The notes: generated from the sequence alone by a model not told the origin. A DNA stretch of 63,192 nt from an uncultured Clostridia bacterium (GCA_904420015.1 CAJFTS010000003.1:1-63192), one strand, 5' to 3'; counted from the first letter of the stretch, positions 1-9,792 are shown. Translations and numbers: made by a program.

Positions 1-259
1 GAAGCAAACGGCTTTCGCCGCTTTCGTGGATGTGATGCAGCCGGCCGGTTTTCCGCGCCTCTTAGGAGGCCGGCCCGGTATCCCGCCCTTTTGGGCTTGT
101 GCATGCCGCGCGTTTGGCGCGTGGTTTTGATTGTCAAAGCCGTACCGTTCCCTTGCCCGTGCAATGGGACGGGACTTTTCTAAAGACCGTATGAATGTTA
201 AAAGATGGAAGCCCGCCTTGCAGTAGGATGGATACCAGGCGGGTTAGATGGAGGAAGCT
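1..259. other. Upstream region of the YnbB-like gene; hairpins, no gene seen
   Basis: No convincing coding region. Three inverted repeats are visible: GCCTC-TTAG-GAGGC near 57-70; CGCGC-GTTTG-GCGCG at 107-121 followed by TGGTTTTGATT, which could be a weak terminator of a gene ending left of the window; and an imperfect AAGCCCGCCTTG / CCAGGCGGGTT pair at about 208-245, directly before the ribosome-binding site of the next gene. The last could affect translation of that gene, but this is only inferred from its position. No good sigma-A promoter was found here. Confidence 0.4.
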
Positions 260-1528
260 ATGCTGCAAAAACCGTATTTCAAAATCGTCCCCGAGATTGA
301 GGCCGCGGCCCAGCGCGCTCTTGCCGCCTGCGCCCCTGCCCTTGACCGGATCGAACGGCAGACCGAGCGAAACCAGCAAAAGGTGCTGTGCGCCTTTATT
401 GAAAATAGGGTCAGCGAATCCCATTTCGCCCCCACCACCGGCTACGGCTACGGCGACCGGGGGAGGGAGGTCCTCGACCGGGTGTTTGCCGACGCGATGG
501 ACGCCGAGGACGCCTTGGTGCGCCACTCCTTTCTTTCCGGCACCCACACCCTGTCGGTCGCCCTGTTCGGCGTGCTTCGTCCGGGGGACAAGATGCTTTC
601 GGTCACCGGCATCCCCTACGACACCATCCATTCGGTCATCGGCCTGCGGGGAAGCGGGCAGGGGTCGCTCAAGGATTTCGGCATCTCCTTTGACGCGGTG
701 GCGCTCAAAGAGGACGGGGAACCCGACTACGACCGGATTGAGCAGGCGCTGGACGAGACGGTGAAAATGGTGTACGTCCAGCGCTCGAGAGGCTACACCC
801 TGCGCAAGAGCCTGTCGGCAAAGACCATTGGCGAAATCGCCCGGTTCGTCAAGAAAAAGAAGCCCGGCGTGGTCGTCATGGTGGACAACTGCTACGGGGA
901 ATTTGTCGACGAGGCCGAGCCCACCGCCTACGGCGCCGACCTGATGGCCGGATCGCTGATTAAGAACCCCGGCGGCGGCATCGCCCCCACCGGCGGCTAC
1001 ATTGCCGGGCGCTCCGACCTCATCGAGCTGTGCGCCTGCCGGCATACCACCGCCGGGGTGGGCCGGGAGATCGGCGCCACCCTCGGCCATACAAGGGAGC
1101 TGTTTATGGGCTTGTTTCACGCCCCTCACGTCACCGGCGAAGCGCTGAAAACCGCCGTTTTTGCCGCCGCGCTGATGGAGGAGCTGGGCTTTGCCGTCAC
1201 CCCTGCCCCTTTGGAGGAGCGGCACGACATCATTCAGGCCATTCAGCTGCGCACGCCGGAGAACCTGATCGCCTTCTGCCAGGGTATGCAGGCGGGAGCT
1301 CCCATCGACGCTTTCGTCACCCCCGAACCGTGGGATATGCCCGGCTACGACAGCCAGGTGATTATGGCGGCGGGCGCCTTTACCATGGGCGCGTCCATTG
1401 AGCTGTCCGCCGACGCGCCGCTTCGGGAGCCCTACGCCGTCTGGATGCAGGGCGGCCTCAATTTCCATTCCGGCAAGGCCGGGGTGATGCTGGCGGCCAG
1501 CCATTTGTATCCCATGCTCGGAAAGTAA
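260..1528 (+). CDS. Methionine gamma-lyase family / aluminium-resistance-like protein (YnbB family), PLP enzyme
   Basis: 422-residue PLP-dependent enzyme of the cystathionine gamma-synthase fold, close in layout to Bacillus YnbB, usually labelled aluminium resistance or methionine gamma-lyase-like; the true substrate is not settled for the family. Visible features are TTGYGYGD near the N-terminus, the cofactor-loop region HSFLSGTHTLSVAL, the acidic VVMVDNCYGEFVDE strand and the probable Schiff-base lysine in GSLIKNPGGGIAPTGGY. An in-frame ATG exists at 248, but its own sequence supplies the GGAGG that lies 5 nt before the ATG at 260, so 260 is preferred. The gene stands alone; the next gene has its own promoter. 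Family assignment is secure, specific reaction is not. Confidence 0.88.
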   Translation: MLQKPYFKIVPEIEAAAQRALAACAPALDRIERQTERNQQKVLCAFIENRVSESHFAPTTGYGYGDRGREVLDRVFADAMDAEDALVRHSFLSGTHTLSVALFGVLRPGDKMLSVTGIPYDTIHSVIGLRGSGQGSLKDFGISFDAVALKEDGEPDYDRIEQALDETVKMVYVQRSRGYTLRKSLSAKTIGEIARFVKKKKPGVVVMVDNCYGEFVDEAEPTAYGADLMAGSLIKNPGGGIAPTGGYIAGRSDLIELCACRHTTAGVGREIGATLGHTRELFMGLFHAPHVTGEALKTAVFAAALMEELGFAVTPAPLEERHDIIQAIQLRTPENLIAFCQGMQAGAPIDAFVTPEPWDMPGYDSQVIMAAGAFTMGASIELSADAPLREPYAVWMQGGLNFHSGKAGVMLAASHLYPMLGK

Positions 1529-1571
1529 AAGAATCCGTTTGTTTTTCTATAGGAACCTTGAAAAAACCATC

Positions 1572-1600
1572 TTGACCGGCGGATAGGGAGATGTTATAAT
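1572..1600 (+). promoter_or_regulatory. Sigma-A promoter of the araBAD operon
   Basis: TTGACC at 1572-1577, a 17-bp spacer and a perfect TATAAT at 1595-1600. Transcription should begin near 1607, giving a leader of about 265 nt before araB. Confidence 0.85.
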
Positions 1601-1608
1601 TTATAACA

Positions 1609-1624
1609 CGATGTACATACAACT
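1609..1624 (+). promoter_or_regulatory. Putative AraR-type (GntR-family) operator overlapping the araBAD start site
   Basis: The stretch ATGTACATACAAC contains the inverted repeat TGTA-CA-TACA (1612-1621), close to the known B. subtilis AraR operator core TTGTACGTACAA. It lies just downstream of the -10 box, a position suited to repression. No araR gene is in this window, so the assignment rests on motif and context. Confidence 0.5.
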
Positions 1625-1795
1625 GTAGCAAAAAAAGCGCGGCTTCTTTTTTATCTTGTAAGGGAAAGCGGAACAACTTATTGAAAATTGGTGTTGGATG
1701 TATCCTCTCTTCGAGCAGAGGGGGGACCACCGTACGGCGGAAAAGAGCGCGCGGCCCCATGCGGATCGGCCTATTGTCGGTTGCCCGAAAGCTGC

Positions 1796-1833
1796 GCCCG
1801 GTCGGCAGGATTGCGGACCGGGCGTTTTTTATA
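1796..1833 (+). terminator. Intrinsic terminator inside the araB leader
   Basis: Perfect 8-bp stem GCCCGGTC / GACCGGGC followed by GTTTTTTATA, located between the araBAD promoter and araB, about 40 nt before the araB start. It would end transcription unless an antiterminating mechanism or readthrough operates, so the 1607-1833 segment is either an attenuator leader or a short RNA of about 225 nt. Confidence 0.7.
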
Positions 1834-1873
1834 GGAAAGCAGGATTCAGACAACTTTGAGAGGAAGAAGAAGG

Positions 1874-3535
1874 ATGAGCTATACCATTGGGGTGGATTTT
1901 GGAACACTGTCGGGACGGGCGGTGCTGGTGGAGGTACCCAGCGGCCGGGAGGTTGCATCGGCAGTCTATGAATATCCCCACGGGGTGATGGACGAGCGGC
2001 TGCCCGGCGGCCGGGAGCTAAAGCCCGACTGGGCGCTGCAGGACCCGCAGGATTACCTGGAGGTGCTGCGTCATACTATCCCGGAGGTGCTGAAGGCGGC
2101 GGGGGTTTCGGCCGCCGAGGTCATCGGTGTGGGGACGGATTTTACCGCCTGCACCCTCCTTGCGGTCAAGGCGGACGGGACGCCCCTTTGCCGCCTGCCC
2201 CAGTGGAAGGAGGAGCCCCACGCCTACGTCAAGCTTTGGAAGCACCATGCCGCCCAGGACAAGGCCAACCGCCTCAACGCCGTGGCGGCGCAGCGGGGGG
2301 AGGCCTTCCTTGCCCGGTACGGAGGGAAGATCTCCTCCGAGTGGGCGGTTCCGAAGATCTGGCAGGTGCTTGAGGAAGCGCCTATGGTCTATGAGGCGGC
2401 CGACCGCTTTATCGAAGCGGCCGACTGGATCGTTTGGCAGCTGACCGGCAGGGAAACCCGCAACTCCTGCACCGCCGGGTATAAGGAAATCTGGTCGAAG
2501 CGGGAGGGCTACCCGCAGGAGGAGTTTTTCGCCGCCCTCGACGAGAGGCTGCGCCATGTGGTCCGGGATAAGCTGTCCGGGGACATCCTCCCCCTGGGGA
2601 CGAGAGCGGGCGGCATTTCGGAGGCTGGGGCCGCCCTGACCGGCCTGCTTCCGGGCACGGCGGTGGCGGTGGGGAATGTAGACGCCCACGTCTGCGTGCC
2701 CGCAGTGGGGATCGACGGGCCGGGAAAGATGCTGGCCATTATGGGGACCTCCACCTGCCACATCCTCATGGGCGAGGAGGAACGGCAGGTTCCGGGCATG
2801 TGCGGCGTGGTGGCCGACGGGGTCATGCCGGGCTACTTCGGCTATGAGGCGGGCCAGTCCTGCGTGGGCGACCATTTCGCCTGGTTTATCGACAACTGCC
2901 TGCCCGCCGCCTATTATGAGGAGGCAAGGCGGGAGGGCCGGAGCATTCACGCCTATCTGCGCCGCAAGGCCGAGGGGCTTGCGCCCGGGGAAAGCGGCCT
3001 GCTTGCCCTCGATTGGTTCAACGGCAACCGCTCGGTGCTGGTGGACGTGGACCTGACCGGGCTGATTTTGGGAATGACGCTGCAGACAAAGCCGGAGGAA
3101 ATCTACCGGGCCCTCATCGAGGCCACCGCCTACGGCACCCGGATGATCGTGGAGACCTTCCGGGAAAACGGGGTGCCGGTGGAGGAATTCTATGCCTCCG
3201 GCGGCATCAGCCAAAAGGACCCCATGACCATGCAGATCTATGCGGACGTGCTCGGCATGCCGGTGCGCATCGCGGGCTCCAAGCAGGGGCCGGCCCTCGG
3301 CAGCGCCATCTTTGCGGCGGTGGCGGCCGGGAAGGCGGCCGGCGGGTTTGACGACGTGTTCGAAGCGGCACGGCGGATGGGCAAGGTCAAGGATGAGGTT
3401 TACACCCCCATTGCCGGCCACGCCGACCGGTACGACCGGCTGTATGCGGAGTATAAACGCCTCCACGACTATTTCGGCCGGGGCGGAAACGACGTGATGA
3501 AGCGGCTCAAGGCCATGAAAAAGCAGGCGAAATAA
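1874..3535 (+). CDS. araB: Ribulokinase (AraB, FGGY family)
   Basis: ATP-dependent phosphorylation of L-ribulose to L-ribulose 5-phosphate, the second step of cytosolic L-arabinose breakdown. The 553-residue length fits AraB. The N-terminal phosphate-binding [11 protein letters not shown], the GTDFTACTL strand, [22 protein letters not shown] and the C-terminal FGGY-kinase segment [19 protein letters not shown] are all visible. A TTG-initiated frame extends back to 1856, but the ATG at 1874, preceded by GGAAGAAGAAGG, gives the normal [10 protein letters not shown] start. First gene of araB-araA-araD, all in one direction with short gaps. Expression should depend on the upstream promoter, operator and leader terminator. 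Confidence 0.96.
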   Translation: MSYTIGVDFGTLSGRAVLVEVPSGREVASAVYEYPHGVMDERLPGGRELKPDWALQDPQDYLEVLRHTIPEVLKAAGVSAAEVIGVGTDFTACTLLAVKADGTPLCRLPQWKEEPHAYVKLWKHHAAQDKANRLNAVAAQRGEAFLARYGGKISSEWAVPKIWQVLEEAPMVYEAADRFIEAADWIVWQLTGRETRNSCTAGYKEIWSKREGYPQEEFFAALDERLRHVVRDKLSGDILPLGTRAGGISEAGAALTGLLPGTAVAVGNVDAHVCVPAVGIDGPGKMLAIMGTSTCHILMGEEERQVPGMCGVVADGVMPGYFGYEAGQSCVGDHFAWFIDNCLPAAYYEEARREGRSIHAYLRRKAEGLAPGESGLLALDWFNGNRSVLVDVDLTGLILGMTLQTKPEEIYRALIEATAYGTRMIVETFRENGVPVEEFYASGGISQKDPMTMQIYADVLGMPVRIAGSKQGPALGSAIFAAVAAGKAAGGFDDVFEAARRMGKVKDEVYTPIAGHADRYDRLYAEYKRLHDYFGRGGNDVMKRLKAMKKQAK

Positions 3536-3609
3536 CCGCCGCCGGTAAACGGGATGAACGCCGGGGATCCGGCGCAGCAGCGGTTTGCTGATAGAAAGAG
3601 GAGGCTACT

Positions 3610-5088
3610 ATGAAAACATCGACCTATTCCTTCTGGTTTATCGCCGGCACCCAGGACCTGTATGGGGCCGACGTGGTGCGGCAGGTCAACGACCACGCCC
3701 AGATCATCGCCAACGCCCTCGATCAGGACCCGGCGGTGCCGGGGCATGTGGTCTGCATGCCGGCGGTGCGAAACGCTCAGGAGATCACCGACGTGCTGGT
3801 CAAGGCCAGCGCCGACGAGGCCTGCGCGGGGGTCATCACCTGGATGCACACCTTTTCCCCGTCGAAGATGTGGATTGGGGGGCTGACCAGGCTCACAAAG
3901 CCCTGGCTTCACCTGCATACCCAGTTCCAGCGGGACATTCCCTGGAACGAGATCGATATGGATTACATGAATTTAAACCAGTCCGCCCACGGCGACCGGG
4001 AGCACGGCTTTATCGGCGCCCGGCTCCGCCTGCCCCGCAAGGTCATTGCCGGGCATTGGGAGGACGGGGAAACCCGCGCCCGGGTGGGCCGCTGGATGCG
4101 CGCGGCCATCGGCGCTTACGAGAGCCGCCGGCTGAAGGTCTGCCGGTTCGGGGACAACATGCGGGAGGTCGCGGTCACCGAAGGGGATAAGGTGGAAGCC
4201 CAGATCAAGATGGGCTGGTCGGTCAACAGCTGGGGCGTGGGCGACCTGGTCAACATCGTCGACCGGGTGACCGAGGCCCAGGTGGACGGGAAGATGGAGG
4301 AATATCTGGAGCGGTACGAGCTGGCCACCGACGATCTGGAGGCGGTGCGCTACCAGGCGAGGCTGGAGGTGGCGCTGCGCAAGTTCCTGGAGGTGGGGGG
4401 CTTCGGCGCCTTTACCGACAATTTCCAGGACCTCCAGCAGCTCCGGCAGCTGGGCGGCCTGGCGGTGCAGAACCTGATGCGCGACGGCTACGGCTTCGGC
4501 GGGGAGGGCGACTGGAAGATTGCCGCTCTGCACCGCATCGTCAAGTGCATGAGCCAGGGCCTGCCGGGCGGCACCGCCTTTATGGAGGATTATACCTATC
4601 ATATGGACCCGCAGAACCAAGGGGTGCTGGGCGCCCATATGCTGGAGGTGGACCCGGACATCGCGGTGACCAAGCCGCGCATCGAGGTGCATCCTCTGGG
4701 GATCGGGGACCGGGAGCCGCCGGCCCGCCTGACCTTCCAGACCGGGGAGGGGGAAGCCGTCGTCATCAGCCTGGTGGATATGGGCGGACGGCTGCGGATG
4801 ATCGTCAACGACGTACACGCCGCTTCTCCCTTTGCGCCGATGCCTAAGCTCCCGGTCGCTCAGGTGATGTGGAAGCCGCTCCCCGATCTCGCCACCTCGG
4901 CGGAAGGATGGATTATGGCGGGCGGCGCCCACCATACCGTGCTCAGCTACGCGCTGGATGCGCAGATCATGCGGGACTTTGCCCGGATTATGGACATCGA
5001 GTTCGTCCACATCGGGAAGGATACGAAGCTTGAGCAGTTGGAACAGCAGCTGATGTACAGCGACCTGTACTGGAAGCTCAAGTCCTGA
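3610..5088 (+). CDS. araA: L-arabinose isomerase (AraA)
   Basis: Mn-dependent isomerase converting L-arabinose to L-ribulose, first step of the pathway. At 492 residues it has the typical length. Diagnostic segments are GTQDLYG near the N-terminus, [14 protein letters not shown] and [11 protein letters not shown] carrying the metal-binding glutamates, [10 protein letters not shown] and [11 protein letters not shown] carrying metal-binding histidines. Start supported by GAGGAGG 8 nt upstream. Lies 74 bp behind araB and 16 bp ahead of araD with no terminator between, so one transcript is expected. Confidence 0.97.
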   Translation: MKTSTYSFWFIAGTQDLYGADVVRQVNDHAQIIANALDQDPAVPGHVVCMPAVRNAQEITDVLVKASADEACAGVITWMHTFSPSKMWIGGLTRLTKPWLHLHTQFQRDIPWNEIDMDYMNLNQSAHGDREHGFIGARLRLPRKVIAGHWEDGETRARVGRWMRAAIGAYESRRLKVCRFGDNMREVAVTEGDKVEAQIKMGWSVNSWGVGDLVNIVDRVTEAQVDGKMEEYLERYELATDDLEAVRYQARLEVALRKFLEVGGFGAFTDNFQDLQQLRQLGGLAVQNLMRDGYGFGGEGDWKIAALHRIVKCMSQGLPGGTAFMEDYTYHMDPQNQGVLGAHMLEVDPDIAVTKPRIEVHPLGIGDREPPARLTFQTGEGEAVVISLVDMGGRLRMIVNDVHAASPFAPMPKLPVAQVMWKPLPDLATSAEGWIMAGGAHHTVLSYALDAQIMRDFARIMDIEFVHIGKDTKLEQLEQQLMYSDLYWKLKS

Positions 5089-5104
5089 GAAGGGGGGAAG
5101 GAAC

Positions 5105-5812
5105 ATGCTGCAAGCGCTCAAGGAGCGGGTTTTTGAGGCCAACCTACAACTGCCCGCCCACGGCCTGGTGGTCTTTACCTGGGGAAACGTCTCCGGGATC
5201 GACCGGGAATCCGGGCTGGTGGTCATCAAGCCCTCCGGCGTCTCCTATGAGGAGATGACCGCCGGGGACATGGTGGTGGTAGATCTGCAGGGCAAGGTGG
5301 TGGAAGGGAAGCTCAACCCTTCCTCCGATACCCCCACCCATCTGGAGCTGTACCGGCGGTTCCCCCAATTGGGCGGGATTGTGCATACCCATTCCCGCTG
5401 GGCCACCATCTGGGCCCAGGCCGGGCGGGATATCCCCGCCTACGGCACCACCCACGCCGACGCCTTTTACGGCCCCGTCCCCTGCACCCGTCCGCTGGCC
5501 GATGAGGAAATCGCGGGGGAATACGAGCTTGAGACCGGTAAGGTGATCGTCGAGACCTTCCGCAAAAGGAGGATCGAGCCCGGCCGGGTGCCGGCGGTGC
5601 TGGTCAAGGCCCACGGCCCCTTTGCATGGGGGGACGATCCGATGGAAGCGGTGCATAACGCCGTGGTTCTCGAGGAGGTGGCCATGATGGCCTGGCATAC
5701 CGAGGCGCTTCCCCTTTCCGCCGCCCGGCCGCCCATCCAGCGCACCCTGCTTGACAAGCATTTCCTGCGCAAGCACGGCCCCGGCGCTTATTACGGACAA
5801 AGCAAAGAATAA
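5105..5812 (+). CDS. araD: L-ribulose-5-phosphate 4-epimerase (AraD)
   Basis: Class II aldolase-fold, metal-dependent epimerase giving D-xylulose 5-phosphate, which enters the pentose phosphate pathway. The 235 residues contain [17 protein letters not shown], the [12 protein letters not shown] phosphate-binding region, the zinc-binding [12 protein letters not shown] and THADAFYG. A long AAGGGGGGAAGG Shine-Dalgarno tract precedes the ATG. Last gene of the operon, closed by a strong terminator immediately downstream. Confidence 0.96.
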   Translation: MLQALKERVFEANLQLPAHGLVVFTWGNVSGIDRESGLVVIKPSGVSYEEMTAGDMVVVDLQGKVVEGKLNPSSDTPTHLELYRRFPQLGGIVHTHSRWATIWAQAGRDIPAYGTTHADAFYGPVPCTRPLADEEIAGEYELETGKVIVETFRKRRIEPGRVPAVLVKAHGPFAWGDDPMEAVHNAVVLEEVAMMAWHTEALPLSAARPPIQRTLLDKHFLRKHGPGAYYGQSKE

Positions 5813-5815
5813 AAG

Positions 5816-5856
5816 AAGGCCCGCCTTTCGAGAATTTCTTGGAAGGCGGGCCTTTC
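5816..5856 (+). terminator. Terminator of araBAD
   Basis: 12-bp perfect stem AAGGCCCGCCTT / AAGGCGGGCCTT with a 15-nt loop and a short T run, directly after the araD stop. The following gene has its SD 15 bp downstream. Confidence 0.8.
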
Positions 5857-5876
5857 CGAGGTAGGAGGAAAGAACG

Positions 5877-6419
5877 ATGAAATGGATTTTGGAAACCGAG
5901 CGGCTGCGTCTGCGGGAACTGACGGAGGGGGACTTTGCCAACCTCTGCACCATTTTGCAGGATGGGAAGGCCATGTACGCCTATGAGCACGCCTTCAGCG
6001 ACCAAGAGGTGGGGGAATGGCTCGCCCGCCAGCAGGAAAGGTATCGCCGCGACGGTTTCGGCTTATGGGCGGTGGAGGAGAAGGCCACGGGGGAATTCCT
6101 GGGGCAGGCGGGGCTTACCTGGCAGGACGCCGGCTGGGGGCGGGAGGTGGAAATCGGCTACCTCTTTCGCACAAGCGCCTGGCACAACGGCTACGCCACC
6201 GAGGCGGCCGAAGGCTGCAAGCGGTATGCCTTTGAAACGCTGGGCTGTAAGCGGGTGGTCAGTATCATCCGGGACAGCAACCTGGCGTCCCAGCGGGTGG
6301 CCCGGCGGCTGGGCATGAAGCCGATAGGTAGAATTGTAAAGCATTATTACAATATGGATATGCCCCACCTGGTCTTTTCTATGGAAAAGGAAGGGGCAGG
6401 CGGTGTATCGGAGTTGTAA
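5877..6419 (+). CDS. GNAT-family N-acetyltransferase (RimJ/RimL type)
   Basis: 180-residue acetyltransferase of the RimJ/RimL-like Acetyltransf_3 group. It starts with the typical ETERLRLRELTEGDF segment, followed by the acetyl-CoA side IGYLFRTSAWHNGYATEAA and the terminal fold element RVVSIIRDSNLASQRVARRLG. Such proteins acetylate ribosomal-protein N-termini or small amines; the substrate cannot be read from sequence. Start supported by AGGAGG 8 nt upstream. It lies behind the araBAD terminator, so it may be transcribed by readthrough or from a promoter not recognised here. Confidence 0.88.
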   Translation: MKWILETERLRLRELTEGDFANLCTILQDGKAMYAYEHAFSDQEVGEWLARQQERYRRDGFGLWAVEEKATGEFLGQAGLTWQDAGWGREVEIGYLFRTSAWHNGYATEAAEGCKRYAFETLGCKRVVSIIRDSNLASQRVARRLGMKPIGRIVKHYYNMDMPHLVFSMEKEGAGGVSEL

Positions 6420-6477
6420 AATCCCACAAAAATCGGGAAATGATGCGCATTTTCCATCATTTATGGGAAAAAAAGAC

Positions 6478-6506
6478 TTGTAATTTTCTTTGGATAATTG
6501 CATAAT
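6478..6506 (+). promoter_or_regulatory. Promoter of the LCP-family gene
   Basis: TTGTAA at 6478-6483, 17-bp spacer, CATAAT at 6501-6506. A small TTTCCAT / ATGGGAAA hairpin precedes it (about 6450-6472) and may end the acetyltransferase transcript. Confidence 0.55.
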
Positions 6507-6639
6507 AGAAAAATATGAGGAAGTGGGGCGAAGCGGAAAGGCTCGCTTTCATAGAGGGGAAAGGATTTCCGGCGCAGGCAAATGCGGCATGATACATATC
6601 GCCGGGCAAAATTGAAATACTGTGAAAAAAGGAGCCGTT

Positions 6640-7728
6640 ATGAAAAAAAGAAACGATGAAGTGGATCTTAACGAGCTGGGTTCCGGCAAAAAGTCCGGAA
6701 AGAAGGTTGCGAAATATACAACGCTGGGATGCTTGGGGCTGATTGTCCTGGCCGTCATCGCTGTCGTCATAGTGGTCGCCGTTATGGTCAATGGGATCGG
6801 GGACAAGGTGCCCACCCCCTCCTGGCCGTCGGTCCCGCTGAATTCCGGCCAGTCGATGCCGGAGCTGGAGGTCATTGACGAGGACGTTTACAATGTCCTG
6901 CTCATCGGGGTGGATTCCCGTACCGAGAGCCTGGAGGGCAACACCGACAGCATGATCCTGGTTTCCCTGGACAACACCCATCAGAAGCTGAAGATGGTCT
7001 CCTTCATGCGGGACAGCTGGGTGACCATTCCCGGGTATTACGATATGAAGCTCAACCATGCCTATACCCTGGGCGGGCCGGAGCTGCTGATGGATACCAT
7101 TGAGTACAATTATAATTTTAAAATCGATAAATACGCCATCGTCAACTTTGAGATGTTTGAGCAGGTGGTGGACACCCTGGGCGGCGTGGAAATCGAGCTG
7201 ACGCAGGATGAGGTGGATCATCTTGACGCCAACTATTACGGGACCCTGGGCGAGCTGCACGAGGGCGTCAATCTGATGGACGGCAATGCGGCGCTGTCCT
7301 ATGCGCGCATCCGCAAGATGGCGGGCGACGACTTCCAGCGCACCCAGCGCCAGCGCAACGTTATCCAGGCGGTGGTCAAGAGCGCGAAGAACATGGACGT
7401 CTTTAAGATCGTCGGGCTGGCCAACTCCGTGCTGCCCAACGTCAAAACCAACATTCCGACCAGTGAAATCCTGTCGCTGGCCTATAATTCCATGACCTAT
7501 CTGCAATATCCGGTGGAGGAATTCCGCTTGCCGGCGGACAATACCTGGAAATACGGCTCTCATGAATTCGGCAGCCAGATGCTGTCCACCGTAGACTACG
7601 ACACCAAGGAAAACGGCCGGCTGCTGCATGAGTTTATCTATGAGGACGGCACCGCCGCGGAGGAAAGCTCGTCGTCGGGCACGTCGTCTTCCACGTCTGC
7701 TTCCCGGTCGTCCTCCAGCAAAAAATAA
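6640..7728 (+). CDS. LytR-CpsA-Psr (LCP) family cell-wall glycopolymer transferase
   Basis: 362-residue membrane-anchored protein. A basic cytosolic N-terminus and one transmembrane helix at roughly residues 30-55 are followed by an extracytoplasmic LCP domain with NVLLIGVDSR, NTDSMILVSLD, FMRDSWVTIPGY, the arginine-rich ALSYARIRKM and DDFQRTQRQRNVI. LCP proteins transfer lipid-linked glycopolymers to peptidoglycan. The C-terminus is a low-complexity Ser-rich tail. A GTG frame opens at 6622, but GGAG sits 5 nt before the ATG at 6640. The downstream CpsB-like phosphatase suggests a cell-surface polysaccharide role. Confidence 0.92.
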   Translation: MKKRNDEVDLNELGSGKKSGKKVAKYTTLGCLGLIVLAVIAVVIVVAVMVNGIGDKVPTPSWPSVPLNSGQSMPELEVIDEDVYNVLLIGVDSRTESLEGNTDSMILVSLDNTHQKLKMVSFMRDSWVTIPGYYDMKLNHAYTLGGPELLMDTIEYNYNFKIDKYAIVNFEMFEQVVDTLGGVEIELTQDEVDHLDANYYGTLGELHEGVNLMDGNAALSYARIRKMAGDDFQRTQRQRNVIQAVVKSAKNMDVFKIVGLANSVLPNVKTNIPTSEILSLAYNSMTYLQYPVEEFRLPADNTWKYGSHEFGSQMLSTVDYDTKENGRLLHEFIYEDGTAAEESSSSGTSSSTSASRSSSSKK

Positions 7729-7757
7729 AGGGTTGGCAAGCCAAGGGGGTGACCTCG

Positions 7758-8543
7758 ATGGTCGATATTCACACGCATATCCTTCCGCAGCTGGACGACG
7801 GCGCTTCCTCTTTGGAGGAGTCGCTGGAGATGTGTGCCGCACAGGAGGAGAGCGGGGTGGAGGCCGTCGTGGCCACCCCTCATTTTTATGACGGGAGCGA
7901 GGCCGATGCATTTTTAGAAAGGCGGGAGGAGCGCCTTTCGCTGGTTGCGGCAAGCCTCGCAGCAAGAGGTGCCGGCCTTCGTGTCCTTGGCGGGGCAGAG
8001 GTGGCCCTGCGTCCTGTGCTGCACGCCCATGCCAAGCAGCTGCGTCGGCTGACGTTGGGCGGCACCCGCTATTTGCTGGCGGAATTCCCCTTTGCACCCA
8101 TACCGATGGAGGACCTTTTTGATTACGTAGAGTTGATTTTTGACCAAGATTTAGTTCCGGTAATTGCGCATCCCGAACGTTTTTCCTATTTTCAGGACAA
8201 TTATGACCTTTTAAACCTTCTGCTGGAGAAGGGCGCGGTCTTTCAGGTGACGGCCCAAAGCCTCTTGGGTACGTTTGGCCCAAAGGCGATGCAGCTTTCC
8301 TGGGCCATGCTGCAGGCGGACGCCATCGACTGCCTGGCGTCCGACGCCCATGAGGCGTACGGAAGAAGGGGCGCGGACCTTCTTACCATTCGGGAGCTGC
8401 TTGCTTCTCAAGGGGTCCCGGAGGATCAGCTCGCCCGTATGCTGGAGGAAACACCGGGGGAGATTGTGGCGGATCGGGAACTCTCCGACCGGGAAATTGG
8501 GTTTATTCTGCCGCCCAAGCGCTTTGGCCGGCAGCGCTTTTGA
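7758..8543 (+). CDS. CpsB/YwqE-type tyrosine-protein phosphatase, PHP domain
   Basis: 261-residue manganese-dependent phosphatase of the PHP superfamily, related to CpsB and YwqE, which dephosphorylate bacterial tyrosine kinases controlling capsule or exopolysaccharide synthesis. Metal-binding signatures are MVDIHTHILPQLDDGA at the N-terminus, VVATPHFYDG, PVIAHPERFSYFQ and CLASDAHEAYGRR. An upstream in-frame GTG lies inside the AAGGGGGTGA ribosome-binding site, so the ATG at 7758 is chosen. It follows the LCP gene by 29 bp, probably in one operon. No cognate tyrosine kinase is nearby. Confidence 0.92.
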   Translation: MVDIHTHILPQLDDGASSLEESLEMCAAQEESGVEAVVATPHFYDGSEADAFLERREERLSLVAASLAARGAGLRVLGGAEVALRPVLHAHAKQLRRLTLGGTRYLLAEFPFAPIPMEDLFDYVELIFDQDLVPVIAHPERFSYFQDNYDLLNLLLEKGAVFQVTAQSLLGTFGPKAMQLSWAMLQADAIDCLASDAHEAYGRRGADLLTIRELLASQGVPEDQLARMLEETPGEIVADRELSDREIGFILPPKRFGRQRF

Positions 8544-8554
8544 GGAGGAAGCAG

Positions 8555-8989
8555 ATGGCATTGCACCGGGCGATTCACTTTTTCTGGAAAACGAGGAAGG
8601 GCAACGTTTGCTTATGCGGCGCCGCAGCCGCAGGATACATAGGCGCGGCCCTTTGGTTTTCGCTGACACCGGCCAAATTGGTGGGAATTTTCCCACCCTG
8701 TTTTTTTTATATGGTCACCGGCTACCGCTGCGTCGGCTGCGGCGGGACGCGGGCCATCGAATCCCTCCTGCATGGGGAAATTGGGCAGGCGTTTTATTTT
8801 AACCCGCTGGTGGTCCTGGCGGCGGCGGTGCTGCTGGGCGTCTGGATCTGGCTTTTGGCCGGCTGCCTGCGAAGGGAGTACCGTCCGCCGCAGATCCGAC
8901 GCGGCGGCGTCTACGCGCTGCTGCTTGCAGCCGTGGTGGTGGTGTTTTTGGTGGTGCGCAACCTGCCGGGTTATCCGCTGATGCGCTGA
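8555..8989 (+). CDS. DUF2752 membrane protein
   Basis: 144-residue protein with about three hydrophobic helices. It carries the DUF2752 signature: FPPCFFYMVTGYRC followed by VGCGGTRAIESLLHGE and FNPLV. The C..C-G-G-T-R motif suggests metal or cofactor contact, but no function is established for the family. The ATG at 8555 is preceded by AGGAGGAA that overlaps the stop of the phosphatase gene, indicating translational coupling. Confidence 0.85.
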   Translation: MALHRAIHFFWKTRKGNVCLCGAAAAGYIGAALWFSLTPAKLVGIFPPCFFYMVTGYRCVGCGGTRAIESLLHGEIGQAFYFNPLVVLAAAVLLGVWIWLLAGCLRREYRPPQIRRGGVYALLLAAVVVVFLVVRNLPGYPLMR

Positions 8990-9044
8990 GACGGGAGAAA
9001 AGAATGCCCGCAAGAGGGAAAGCTTTATATAAGAAGGAGCGTTT

Positions 9045-9785
9045 ATGAAGGAAAACAAATACGACGATGCCGCCTTTTTTCAGCAGTATAGCCAAATGCC
9101 CCGTTCGGTACTGGGCTTGCAGGGAGCGGGAGAATGGCATGCGCTGAAAAAGCTGCTGCCGGACTTTCAGGGAAAGCGAGTGCTGGATTTGGGCTGCGGG
9201 TTCGGGTGGCATTGCCGCTACGCGGCGGAGGGAGGCGCCGGGCAGGTGGTCGGGATTGACTTATCCCGCCGGATGCTGCAACAGGCGCAGGAGCGAAACC
9301 ATGCGCCCAATATCACCTATCGGCGGATGTCCATGGAAGAATACGAATATCCGGCGGGTGAATTTGATGTGGTCATCAGCTCCCTGGCCTTTCACTATGT
9401 GGAGGATTTTGCGTCGCTCAGCCGTAAGGTGGCGCAATGTCTGAAGGAGGAAGGGGATTTCGTTTTTTCCGTGGAGCATCCGGTGTTTACCGCGCATGGC
9501 ACCCAGGAGTGGTACTGTGACGGGGAGGGCGTCCCCCTGCACTGGCCGGTGGACCGGTACTTTGAGGAAGGGAAGCGTACCGCGTGTTTTCTGGGGGAAA
9601 GGGTGGTCAAATACCATCGGACGCTAACCACCTACCTGGGATGCCTGTTGCAAGCCGGTTTTTCCATCACGGCGGTGGTGGAACCGATGCCGGCGCCGGA
9701 AATGCTGGCTGCCATCCCTCAAATGAAGGAAGAGCTGCGCCGCCCCATGATGCTGTTGGTGGCGGCAAAAAAGAAGCGGCAGTGA
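9045..9785 (+). CDS. Class I SAM-dependent methyltransferase
   Basis: 246-residue Rossmann-fold methyltransferase of the Methyltransf_11/25 type. Motif I is VLDLGCGFGWHCRYAAE, followed by VVGIDLSRRML, the acidic strand FDVVISSLAFHYVED and FVFSVEHPVF. The substrate is unknown; small-molecule methylation is likely for this type. AAGGAG precedes the ATG. Ends in a perfect terminator. Confidence 0.9.
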   Translation: MKENKYDDAAFFQQYSQMPRSVLGLQGAGEWHALKKLLPDFQGKRVLDLGCGFGWHCRYAAEGGAGQVVGIDLSRRMLQQAQERNHAPNITYRRMSMEEYEYPAGEFDVVISSLAFHYVEDFASLSRKVAQCLKEEGDFVFSVEHPVFTAHGTQEWYCDGEGVPLHWPVDRYFEEGKRTACFLGERVVKYHRTLTTYLGCLLQAGFSITAVVEPMPAPEMLAAIPQMKEELRRPMMLLVAAKKKRQ

Positions 9786-9792
9786 AAGCTTC

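Noticed and set aside
1607-1833. T-box or other known riboswitch before araB
   Set aside because: The T-box sequence AGGGTGGNACCGCG is absent and no known aptamer consensus was recognised; only the terminator is clear.
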